A stretch of 42,735 bases of DNA, from assembly GCA_903921785.1 (NCBI GenBank), contig CAIXRH010000219.1:1-42735 (forward strand), in the 5' to 3' direction. The notes under the pieces are model-generated. The model saw only the letters and a list, made by a program, of their open reading frames with translations, was not told the DNA's origin and did no database searches. This stretch comes from an uncultured Pseudomonadota bacterium (GTDB taxonomy: Bacteria; Myxococcota_A; UBA796; SXON01). Every line of letters begins with the position of its first letter. Positions within the stretch are counted from its first letter, which is position 1. Below are positions 8,185 through 15,566 of the stretch, in pieces. A program made the position numbers and the translations under genes.

Positions 8185-9242
8185 GAGAGCACTCGCATGT
8201 TGCGCACGGACACCTCGGTGGAGTTCACCTGGCGGTAGTAGTGGTCCGGCGTGGCCGAAGGCGAATTGTTGCCGACGGCCAGCGGAGCACCGGGGTAGAT
8301 CCGGTTGGGGTCTGACCGCGACGAGCGAACCACCAGGGTGAACCGGATCATGTACAGATCGTCGGGGTCGTTGCGGGTGTTGGAGTCGGAATAGCTGTCG
8401 ACCGAATTGACCCAGCCCGAGCTGTCGGTGGACGAGCAGTCTGATCCGTAGAAGCAGTACTGGATCTGCATGTCCTCGACGTCATCAACCACCGGGACGT
8501 CGTCTTCGTCGGGGGACTCGAAGTCGAGGTCCATCATCAGGACGGGGTGCTCTGCCGAGCCTGCGCCCACACCGTCGGTGTCATCGGCGTCGATGTAGAA
8601 GGTGATGATGTCGCCGCGGGAGCACTGCATCGCCGTCGGCATGTTCTCGCCGAGCGGGCAGTTGTCCAGGTAGTCGGCGTAGTTGGTGGTGCCGTCGTTG
8701 ACCGTGGCCTGACCGGTGGAGGCGTCGCCGTCGGACTGGAGCACCCACATGAGCGACGTCTTGTGAGTGGGGTTCGACAGGTCGCTGCACAGGAGCATCT
8801 CGTTCGCCGAGAGCTCGCCGATGCGGTCGGTGTACCCGGGGCGCTCGAGGTCGAACATGATCGAGGTGTCGTTGCACTTCCGGAGGGAGTCCGGGTCGGT
8901 GATCATGATCAGGTTCGGGTCCTGCGACACGATCGTGATCGCGTCGGAGCCGTTCGGCCCGGTGCCGTCGTAGGAGATGACCGCGGGGAGGATCGTGTTG
9001 TCCCCGCCGCCGGTGCCGAGCGCGCCGCTGACCCAGCCCACGGTCCCGAGCCCGGCGGTGCGGCCGGTGCGAGAGAGGATGTCGAGCCCCAGACGTACGT
9101 TCTGGTGCATCTCCATCTGGAGGTCCTGGTACACGAACTGCTTGAGCTGCACCGTGAACAACGAGTACAGCGCCCCGACGACGAACGTGCCGATCGCCAG
9201 CGCGATGAGCAGCTCCAAGAGGGTGAAGGCTCGGCGCAGCAT
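8175..9242 (-). CDS. pilW: PilW-like minor pilin
   Basis: A 355-residue class III signal-peptide protein, the largest minor pilin here as expected for PilW. It starts MLRRAFTLLELLIALAIG: Ala5 precedes the cleavage site, Phe6 is +1 and Glu10 is the required +5 acid. Ala in place of the usual Gly at -1 is unusual. The ATG overlaps the pilV stop by one base (TGATG), so translation is coupled. The body is rich in Asp and Ser, including DTDGVGAG and DDVPVVDD. Longer in-frame sequence upstream is antisense to nothing but overlaps pilV and is not used. Confidence 0.85.
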   Translation of the reverse strand: MLRRAFTLLELLIALAIGTFVVGALYSLFTVQLKQFVYQDLQMEMHQNVRLGLDILSRTGRTAGLGTVGWVSGALGTGGGDNTILPAVISYDGTGPNGSDAITIVSQDPNLIMITDPDSLRKCNDTSIMFDLERPGYTDRIGELSANEMLLCSDLSNPTHKTSLMWVLQSDGDASTGQATVNDGTTNYADYLDNCPLGENMPTAMQCSRGDIITFYIDADDTDGVGAGSAEHPVLMMDLDFESPDEDDVPVVDDVEDMQIQYCFYGSDCSSTDSSGWVNSVDSYSDSNTRNDPDDLYMIRFTLVVRSSRSDPNRIYPGAPLAVGNNSPSATPDHYYRQVNSTEVSVRNMRVLSWL

Positions 9243-9727
9243 CAGGAGTCCCGGAAGCGGAACGAGGAGATCGTCGTGCCGTGCTTGGTGTCGAACGCGG
9301 CGTCTTCGTAGGTGCAGCGCACTCGGACGCGCGACCAGGTGCCGTCGGTGTCCATGTCCTCGATGTCCCACGACAGGGAGTACAGCGGAGGCCCGAGGGA
9401 GTCGGTGGTCTCGAAGGCGGCGTTCACCGGGTCCGGGAGCGGCCAGGTAAGCGGGTCCCAGGCGTTGGAGCCCATCCACGCGTCGTCCTTCGCGCCCGCG
9501 GTCATGTCGGTGGGGCGGTTGGTGCTCGTCCAGTCCATCGCGAGCAGGCGCTCCATCTGGGACTGGGCAAGGTAGGTGCAATCGGTGAGCCGGCGCGCGT
9601 TCATGTTGGAGCGCACGGCTTGGCTATGGAAGCCGAACATCACGATGAGCGCCGCACCGAGGATGGCGGAGGCGACCATCACCTCGACGAGGGTGAAGCC
9701 GGCGCGGGTGCGGCGCAGCGTGCTCAT
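9242..9727 (-). CDS. pilV: PilV-like minor pilin
   Basis: A 161-residue prepilin with a canonical type III signal: RRTRAG then FTLVEVMVASAILG, cleaved after Gly10, Phe11 at +1 and Glu15 at +5. The C-terminus carries WSRVRVRCTYED. The start ATG overlaps the upstream fimU-like stop as ATGA and its stop overlaps pilW. Size, motif and place in the operon match PilV, which with FimU, PilW and PilX forms the tip complex joined by PilY1. Confidence 0.85.
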   Translation of the reverse strand: MSTLRRTRAGFTLVEVMVASAILGAALIVMFGFHSQAVRSNMNARRLTDCTYLAQSQMERLLAMDWTSTNRPTDMTAGAKDDAWMGSNAWDPLTWPLPDPVNAAFETTDSLGPPLYSLSWDIEDMDTDGTWSRVRVRCTYEDAAFDTKHGTTISSFRFRDS

Positions 9728-10404
9728 CGAGGGCTGGTCTCCATGCGTACGAGGCCGCTCCGCGCCACCCGCAAGGTGACCTCCTCGGTGGCGCCCTTGC
9801 CGAGCGCCCGCTTGTTCACGATCTTCAACACGATCTCGCCGTCCACATAGTCGCCGGCGCCGTTGCCGAGCCAGCCGCGCGGGGTGAAGCGGATCGCGTC
9901 GTCCTCCAGGGTGCCCCAGGTGGCGAGGCTCACGAACCGGGCTTCGTTGCGCCCATCCGGCTCGAGGCTGCGCTCGCCCTCGCTGGAGTCGACCACGCCG
10001 CCGACGTCGATCGGCAGGGTGTCCCACTCGGTGCTGCCCGAGGACCGGTTGCCCATCTGGAGCTCCCAGGCGCCGTGCTGGGCATCGTCCGGGTCCATCG
10101 CCGTGTCGGCCTCTACGAAGTGCACCCGCGCCTCTCGATTCGTGTCGATGGCGAGGGAGCGGAGGGTGGCGAGATCGGACTGCAACATGCGGGCGACGTC
10201 GAGCATCCGGTAGGTGGTGAAGCGGTCTTGGAAGACCCCCCAACCGATCCCCGCGAGGACAGCCACCACGGCGACCGCGATGGCCAGCTCCACGAGGGAG
10301 TGGGCGCGGCGATTATCTGCAAAAAACGTGCCTGCTGGGAACTGCGCGTTCATCCGATCCACGGCGTTGCGATCAGGGAATTGTTTTCCCAGGTGGGCAC
10401 TCAC
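9724..10404 (-). CDS. fimU: FimU/GspH-like prepilin
   Basis: A 226-residue pseudopilin. The hydrophobic helix follows NRRA34|HSLVELAIAVAVVAVLAGIGW, with Glu39 at +5, but Ala instead of Gly at -1 and His instead of Phe at +1. A GTG at 10404 is favoured because GGAGGT lies five bases upstream and the codon overlaps the preceding stop (GTGA), giving a long 34-residue leader. An internal ATG at 10353 would give a 17-residue leader. The position at the head of the pilin genes and the length match FimU. Both start options keep the same mature protein. Confidence 0.8.
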   Translation of the reverse strand: MSAHLGKQFPDRNAVDRMNAQFPAGTFFADNRRAHSLVELAIAVAVVAVLAGIGWGVFQDRFTTYRMLDVARMLQSDLATLRSLAIDTNREARVHFVEADTAMDPDDAQHGAWELQMGNRSSGSTEWDTLPIDVGGVVDSSEGERSLEPDGRNEARFVSLATWGTLEDDAIRFTPRGWLGNGAGDYVDGEIVLKIVNKRALGKGATEEVTLRVARSGLVRMETSPR

Positions 10405-11186
10405 TTCCCACCTCCCGGGGCGCAGATGTCTTCCAACCAGCCCCGGCGGCGCCGCACCAGCTTGCGGGTGTCGAGCGTGGTGTCGTGGAGCGCGCCGTCC
10501 GCCTCGGCCTCGTCGAGCACGTGGTCGGCGCCGTCGAGCCAGGCGCGCACGGGCGCGGCCGTGGTCCCACAGTTCGAGGCGTCCACCCTGTCCTCCACGT
10601 TGTCGAGCACCGCGCTCACCCAGGTGAGCCGTGCGGCCGTCAAGCTCCGCGCCGAGTCGGCCGCCGCCACCGCCGCGGCGGCCTGCTCCAGCGCCTCCTC
10701 GGCCCGGTCGAGCTTGAGCAGGGCCACGGCGCGGGTCTGCAGGAGCTCCGGGCGACCCGGATTCTTCGCGAGCGCGGCGTCGATGCGGCTGAGCGCCGCC
10801 TCTGGCTTCTCCTCCGCCAACTCCACCAGCGCCAGGGACTGGTTGACCGAAGGATCGTCCGGCGCGCGCTTGAGCGCCTCCTCCAACTGCTTGCGCGCTT
10901 CAGGCAGGTTCCCGGCAGCAGCGAAGAGGCTGCCAAGTCCGCGGTACCCCGATGGCAGCTCGGGGTGGGTGCGCACGAGGCGCTCAAATGCGTCGCGAGC
11001 GGGGCCGTCCTCGTCGGCCTGGTGAAACGTCCAGCCCAGGCCGTAGAGCGCCTCGGCGTCCTCCGGATCTGCATCGAGCGCGGCACGGAATTCGCGTTCT
11101 GCGGCCAGCAGGTCGTCGCGGGCGAGCGCCTGCTCACCACGCTCGGTGGCGGAGGTGCAGGCGAAGAGCAGGGCGAGGACGCTCAC
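10401..11186 (-). CDS. TPR-repeat lipoprotein of the pilin operon
   Basis: A 261-residue protein. A very short hydrophobic head (VSVLALLFAC) ends in a LFAC lipobox at Cys10, then about four to five tetratricopeptide repeats fill the middle, such as AEREFRAALDADPEDAEALYGLGWTFHQA and ARKQLEEALKRAPDDPSVNQSLALVELA. The last 60 residues carry two Cys (SNCGTT and EDICAPG). The GTG overlaps the activator stop as GTGA. Position suggests a PilF-like role, the lipoprotein that helps place the pilus secretin, but PilF is usually encoded elsewhere. The lipid signal lacks a basic N-region, so anchoring is less certain. Confidence 0.75.
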   Translation of the reverse strand: MSVLALLFACTSATERGEQALARDDLLAAEREFRAALDADPEDAEALYGLGWTFHQADEDGPARDAFERLVRTHPELPSGYRGLGSLFAAAGNLPEARKQLEEALKRAPDDPSVNQSLALVELAEEKPEAALSRIDAALAKNPGRPELLQTRAVALLKLDRAEEALEQAAAAVAAADSARSLTAARLTWVSAVLDNVEDRVDASNCGTTAAPVRAWLDGADHVLDEAEADGALHDTTLDTRKLVRRRRGWLEDICAPGGGK

Positions 11187-12541
11187 GTCGACTCCAGACC
11201 GTAGTCGCGGATCTTGTAGAGCAGCGCCTTGTAAGAAATCTCCAACGCGCGGGCCGCGGCCGCCTTGTTCCCCTCGCAACGGCGGAGCGCCTCCCGGATG
11301 AGCGTCCGCTCGAGCTCGGCGGTTCGGTCGGGGATGGAGAGGGAGTCCTTGGACACGACCGCGTGCGTCGCGGAGCGCACCTCGGGGGGCAGCGCATCGA
11401 CGTCGAGCACCTCGGCGTCGCTGAGCAGGAGCGCACGTTCGAGGGCGTTCTCCAGCTGACGCACGTTGCCCGGCCAGGGGTGGGCGATGAGCGCTCGCAG
11501 CGCAGCCTCCGACAACCGTGGGCGGGGTAGGCGCATGCGCGCAGCGAGCGCGTCCAGCAGGTGTTCGGCGAGCAGCGGAACGTCATCGGCGCGCTCGCGC
11601 AGCGGGGGAATCTGCAGGTGTACGACCGCGACCCGGTAGTAGAGGTCCTCGCGGAAACGCGGAGGCACGAGCGAAGCCGCGGTGGCCGCTACGATACGTA
11701 CATCCACCTTACTGTCGGCCGTAGCCCCCAGACGGCGCACCGTGCCTTCCTGGAGCGTACGGAGCAGCTTGGACTGGAGCGCGAGCGGAAGGTCGCCGAT
11801 CTCATCAAGGAACAACGTTCCTTTGTCCGCCTGCTCGAAGAGCCCCGCGTGGTCGCGCACCGCGCCGGTGAACGCGCCCCGCCGGTAGCCGAAGAGCTCG
11901 CTCTCCAGGAGCGCCTCGGGGATCGCCGCACAGTTCACGGCCACCCAGGGCCCATCTCGGCGAGGCGACAGCTGGTGCAGTGCCCGCGCCAAAAGCTCCT
12001 TGCCCGTGCCGCTCTCCCCGGTGAGCAGCACGCTGGACTCGTGGTTCGCGGCGCGCGCCAGCACTCGCAGCACCTCGCCGATCGCCGGAGACCGCCCGAC
12101 AAACCCCTCGACGGGCTCCCCCGATCGTTCCGCCAGACGGGCGTTCTCCACCGCAAGGCGGCCCCGCTCGGCCACCAGCTGCTCCCGCTCCTGGAGCTTT
12201 CGCAGCGTGAGGACGATCTCATCGGCCTTGAACGGCTTGGAGACGTAGTCGTACGCGCCGCGGCGCATCGCCTCCAACGCCGTGTCCACCGTGCCGTAGG
12301 CGGACATCATCACCACCGGGGGGGCGCCCTCGGGACGCGCGTCCAGGAACGCGAGGCCGTCCAGGTCGGGCATGCGGATGTCGCAGAGCACGATGTCGGC
12401 CTCGCTGAGCCGCCCGAGGGCCTCGCGACCGTTCTTCGCCGTGACCACGGCGTAGCCCGCGCGCCCGAGGATGAGCTCCAGCAGATGCCGGAGGTTCTCC
12501 TCGTCGTCGACCACCAGCACCCGAAGTCGCGGTTCTCCCAC
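11183..12541 (-). CDS. NtrC-family sigma-54 response regulator
   Basis: A 452-residue activator in three parts. The receiver (residues 5-120) has D12/D13, phosphoacceptor D54 in LCDIRMPDLDG, and K102. The AAA+ core has Walker A GESGTGKE (175-182), the sigma-54-contacting GAFTGA loop (222-227) and Walker B LFLDEIGD. The C-terminal Fis-type helix-turn-helix contains EGNKAAAARALEIS. It heads the pilin operon, as PilR does for pilin genes, but no PilS-type kinase adjoins it. The GTG start is supported by TATCCT exactly six bases upstream. Sigma-54 promoters within the operon were not recognised. Confidence 0.93.
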   Translation of the reverse strand: MGEPRLRVLVVDDEENLRHLLELILGRAGYAVVTAKNGREALGRLSEADIVLCDIRMPDLDGLAFLDARPEGAPPVVMMSAYGTVDTALEAMRRGAYDYVSKPFKADEIVLTLRKLQEREQLVAERGRLAVENARLAERSGEPVEGFVGRSPAIGEVLRVLARAANHESSVLLTGESGTGKELLARALHQLSPRRDGPWVAVNCAAIPEALLESELFGYRRGAFTGAVRDHAGLFEQADKGTLFLDEIGDLPLALQSKLLRTLQEGTVRRLGATADSKVDVRIVAATAASLVPPRFREDLYYRVAVVHLQIPPLRERADDVPLLAEHLLDALAARMRLPRPRLSEAALRALIAHPWPGNVRQLENALERALLLSDAEVLDVDALPPEVRSATHAVVSKDSLSIPDRTAELERTLIREALRRCEGNKAAAARALEISYKALLYKIRDYGLEST

Positions 12542-12547
12542 GCCGAG

Positions 12548-12553
12548 AGGATA
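12548..12553 (-). promoter_or_regulatory. -10-like hexamer, sigma-54 regulator operon
   Basis: TATCCT on the minus strand, then six bases (CTCGGC) and the GTG start. This predicts a leaderless transcript beginning at the start codon. It overlaps the plus-strand TACCCT of the divergent glycosyltransferase by two bases. Confidence 0.5.
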
Positions 12554-12557
12554 CCCT
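12552..12557 (+). promoter_or_regulatory. -10-like hexamer, glycosyltransferase operon
   Basis: TACCCT lies 19 bases before ATG 12577, and GAGGAGGGGG (12567-12576) provides a Shine-Dalgarno site. This unit therefore looks leadered. The hexamer shares its TA with the opposing -10 (12548-12553). Confidence 0.45.
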
Positions 12558-12576
12558 AGGCGGCGCGAGGAGGGGG

Positions 12577-13815
12577 ATGCGAAGGCTCGTCCAGGTCGTA
12601 CACGGCTTCCCGCCTCGCGAGAACGCGGGGACCGAACGGGTCGCCGCCGCGGAGGCGATCGCGCTCCGCCGGCGCGGTTGGTTCGTCCACACCCTCGCCG
12701 CCACGCGCGAGCCTGGCGCGCCGATGTACGCGGAGCGGGAGGAGACCGGCGTCAGCCGCCTGGTCAACAACGCGCCCTACGCCGGGGTGCGCACAGGAGG
12801 GAACGACCGCGCCGCGCGCGCCTGGCTGGAGCGTCGCCTCGCCGACCTCCGCCCCGACCTCGTGCACGTCCACCACCTCGCCTACCTCGACGGGGCCTTC
12901 GCCGCCTCCGTCCCGATCGTGTGGACACTCCACGACGCCTGGGGCTGGTGCGCGGCGGGCGGGCAGCTCTTCCGGGACGGCGCCGCGTGCCGCGGTCCGG
13001 GCGAGGCCTGTGCGTCATGCGCCACCGCCTGGGCCAAGGACGGCCCGGCGGTCGCGGCGGCGCTCGCCACGGCGGGGCGGTTGGCGCCGCTGGTGGCGCC
13101 AACGACGCTGCATCGGGCGTGGCAACGGCTACCCGGGCGGGTGCGCGCGGCGGTGACCCGCGGGGCGCGGCCGGTGACGCCCGCGCAGATCGACACGCGC
13201 ACTGCCACGTATCGCGCCTTCGCCGCCCGATGTTCTGCCGTCGTCGCGCCGTCAGCCTGGTTGGCGGCCGAGGCGGAGCGGCAGGGCCTCGGGCGGGTGC
13301 AGGTGGTGCCCAACGGGGTGGACGGGCGGGCCAGCGCGCTCGGCGGCGGCCCATTCCTCTTCCTCGGGACGATCGCCGCCCACAAAGGCCCGGACCTCGT
13401 CGTGGCGGCGCACCGTCGCTCGGGAGTGGGCATCCCGCTCCGCGTGGTGGGTCCGGATGGGCCGGACGCCGCCTTCTCAAGTTCTATCGCCCATGAGCCC
13501 GCCGTGGGCGATCCAGGCCCCCTGCTCCGGGAAGCGCGCGCGCTGGTGCTCGGCTCCCGTTGGCCGGAGAACGCGCCCCTCGTCGTCTTGGAGGCACGCG
13601 CCCGGGGATGCCCCGTGATCGCCCCGGCCATCGGCGGTCTGCCGGAGCTGGTGAAGCCCGGCGTAGACGGCTGGCTCTACCCGCCTGGGGACGAAGCCGC
13701 GCTCGCCCGGTGCTTCGCGGTCGCCGCCACCAGCGCGCCGCTGCCGGTGCGCCCCCCACCGACGCTTGACGAACACGTCGACGCGCTCCTCGGTGTATAC
13801 GATCGCTGCCGATGA
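12577..13815 (+). CDS. GT4-family glycosyltransferase
   Basis: A 412-residue GT-B retaining glycosyltransferase acting on a nucleotide sugar. The N-terminal half has the VVHGFPPRENAGTE glycine-rich start and LVHVHH, then LHDAWGWC followed by a Cys cluster (GGQLF..C.GPGEAC..C). The C-terminal half has PSAWLA, VVPNGVD, FLGTIAAHKGPDL and the nucleotide-binding ENAPLVVLE (E-x7-E). The same Cys cluster occurs in the third gene of this operon and may bind a metal. Sugar and acceptor are unknown. Head of a three-gene operon. Confidence 0.92.
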   Translation: MRRLVQVVHGFPPRENAGTERVAAAEAIALRRRGWFVHTLAATREPGAPMYAEREETGVSRLVNNAPYAGVRTGGNDRAARAWLERRLADLRPDLVHVHHLAYLDGAFAASVPIVWTLHDAWGWCAAGGQLFRDGAACRGPGEACASCATAWAKDGPAVAAALATAGRLAPLVAPTTLHRAWQRLPGRVRAAVTRGARPVTPAQIDTRTATYRAFAARCSAVVAPSAWLAAEAERQGLGRVQVVPNGVDGRASALGGGPFLFLGTIAAHKGPDLVVAAHRRSGVGIPLRVVGPDGPDAAFSSSIAHEPAVGDPGPLLREARALVLGSRWPENAPLVVLEARARGCPVIAPAIGGLPELVKPGVDGWLYPPGDEAALARCFAVAATSAPLPVRPPPTLDEHVDALLGVYDRCR

Positions 13816-13834
13816 ACTCCGGAGCCCCTACGCC

Positions 13835-14272
13835 ATGAGCCAGACCGTCGATGGACTCGCCGCCCGTGTGGACGGCTTCCTGCTCGGCCTTGGGGTGGAC
13901 ACCGACGTCACCCAGGACGGGTTCTGGTCGCTCCGCTTCGGATCCACCGTCGTGGCGATCTCCGTATTCGAGCACGAAGGCCGTCCGTACGTGCGCATCG
14001 CTTCGATCCTGCTGGTCGGAGCGGGCACCTCGCTGGATCTGGTGACCCGCCTGCTTCGCCTCAACAGCGAGGTGATCTTCGGGTCCTTCCAGCTCTTCGA
14101 CGATCAGACCGTCGCCTTCACCCACACGCTCCTGGGCGACCACCTCGAGTTCGACGTGTTCGATGCGGCCCTGCGCTATGTGGCCCGCGTGGGAGACGAC
14201 CACGACGAAGAGCTCCAGGCGCTCGCGGGCGGGAAGCGGGCGGAAGACCTGCTCGAAGCCCCGTCGCGCTGA
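13835..14272 (+). CDS. YbjN-like (sensory-transduction/chaperone-fold) protein
   Basis: A 145-residue protein with the YbjN pattern: WSLRFGSTVVAISVFEHEGRPYVRIASILLVGA, then LVTRLLRLNSEVIFGSFQLFDDQTVAFTHTLLGDHL and a helical tail. These proteins share the type III secretion chaperone-like fold, and their roles are mostly unproven. The start at 13835 is chosen because the upstream extension overlaps the glycosyltransferase and CGGAG is nearby. The stop overlaps the next gene by one base (TGATG). Lying between two glycosyltransferases, it may assist or tether them, which is inference. It has no signal peptide, so it should be cytoplasmic. Confidence 0.7.
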   Translation: MSQTVDGLAARVDGFLLGLGVDTDVTQDGFWSLRFGSTVVAISVFEHEGRPYVRIASILLVGAGTSLDLVTRLLRLNSEVIFGSFQLFDDQTVAFTHTLLGDHLEFDVFDAALRYVARVGDDHDEELQALAGGKRAEDLLEAPSR

Positions 14273-15399
14273 TGCGGGTGCTCCAGGTCTCCCACGCCTG
14301 GGCGGGCGGCGGGAGCGCGCTGTACGCGGCGGCGCTGGGGGACGAGCTGCGGCGACAAGGCGTGCGCGCGGACCGGTTCGGACCGGCGGACGTGCCTGGG
14401 AGGCGCGCGCGGGGCTTCGGGGGCAGCTTCGCGGACCCGGCGGTGGAGGCGGCGTTCACGGAGCGCGTCAGCGGGGTGGACGTGGTGCACGTCCACCACC
14501 TCTCCGGGCTCTCCCTGGGCGTCCCGGCGCTGGCGGCCGCGGCGGGCGCGCGGGTGTTCGTCACCCTGCACGACTACTGGTTCTCCTGTGCACGCGGCCA
14601 GCTGATCGACGCGCAGGGGCAACGCTGTGTCGGCCCCACCCCATCCCGATGTGCGGCCTGCCTCGCCCCGCATCTGTGGGCGCCGGTCCCCTCAACGGTG
14701 GCCCGCAGACTTCCGCCGCGGGAAGCGCCGATCCGAGACCGCGAAGCGGCCTGGGCGGGGGTGAAGCGAGCGACCACGGCGTTCTTCGCCCCGAGTGGTT
14801 GGGTGGCACGGCGACTGGGCGTCGAAGCCGAGGTGGTCCCGCTGCCGCTCCTCCGGCCCGTGCCGGCGGCCCCGATCGCACCGCCCGGACCGCTGCGGGT
14901 CTTGTTCCTCGGCGCATGGATTCCCCCGAAGGGTCCACACCTGCTCCTCGACGCCTTCTCCAGCTTGCCGGCGGGAGCTGCCACGCTTCGTATGGTCGGT
15001 CCTTCGCCCCCCTTCAACGGATCGACGACGTGGGCCACCGCGCTGCGGTCTCGCGCGATGGCGACACCGGGTGTGAGCGTCGGCGGGGAGGTTTCGCACG
15101 CGGCGGTGATCGCGGAGCTCCACGAAGCGGACCTGCTCGTCCTGCCAAGCACCTGGGAGGAGAACGCCCCTTTGGTCCTTGGAGAAGCGCTGGCGGCGGG
15201 CTTGCGGGTGCTCGCGAGCGACGTCGGCGGGGTGCGCGAGGTGGCGCCGGAGGCAAGGCTCGTAGAAGCCGGGGAAGTCGCGCCCCTCCGCGCGGCGCTG
15301 GTCGACGAGGTGCGTCGCGGGCGCGGGCGAAACGTACCGGTGGTGAGGCAGAGCCTGGCGGAGCACGTGGCGACGCTCCGGAGCCGATACCGCGAGTGA
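14272..15399 (+). CDS. GT4-family glycosyltransferase
   Basis: A 375-residue retaining glycosyltransferase related to the one at 12577. It shares DVVHVHHLSG, LHDYWFSCARGQL with the Cys set C..GP...C..C, APSGWVARRLG, LFLGAWIPPKGPHLLLDAF, and ENAPLVLGE (E-x7-E) near the C-terminus. It is translationally coupled to the YbjN-like gene. Two related enzymes in one operon suggest successive sugar additions to one surface glycan. Specificity cannot be inferred. Confidence 0.92.
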   Translation: MRVLQVSHAWAGGGSALYAAALGDELRRQGVRADRFGPADVPGRRARGFGGSFADPAVEAAFTERVSGVDVVHVHHLSGLSLGVPALAAAAGARVFVTLHDYWFSCARGQLIDAQGQRCVGPTPSRCAACLAPHLWAPVPSTVARRLPPREAPIRDREAAWAGVKRATTAFFAPSGWVARRLGVEAEVVPLPLLRPVPAAPIAPPGPLRVLFLGAWIPPKGPHLLLDAFSSLPAGAATLRMVGPSPPFNGSTTWATALRSRAMATPGVSVGGEVSHAAVIAELHEADLLVLPSTWEENAPLVLGEALAAGLRVLASDVGGVREVAPEARLVEAGEVAPLRAALVDEVRRGRGRNVPVVRQSLAEHVATLRSRYRE

Positions 15400-15554
15400 G
15401 CGGGTGGGCGGGTGACGGATCGGCGCCCACCGACCTCCATCCAGTTCGAGACGTGGTTTTGGGCGACATACGTCGTCGTTCCCCATACACGGCCCCAGTC
15501 GCAACGATCGTCATCGCACCCGGACACGCCGCGCCGCCGACGAGGATTCTCGGT

Positions 15555-15560
15555 TACCCT
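15555..15560 (+). promoter_or_regulatory. -10-like hexamer, Cys-rich/TPR gene
   Basis: TACCCT is followed by six bases (TCCTCC) and GTG 15567. No Shine-Dalgarno is possible in this spacing, so a leaderless transcript is predicted. Confidence 0.5.
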
Positions 15561-15566
15561 TCCTCC

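Noticed and set aside
15400-15566. Intergenic stretch before the Cys-rich/TPR gene, considered for a small RNA or riboswitch.
   Set aside because: No stable nested stems or conserved riboswitch features visible; only the TACCCT hexamer stands out.
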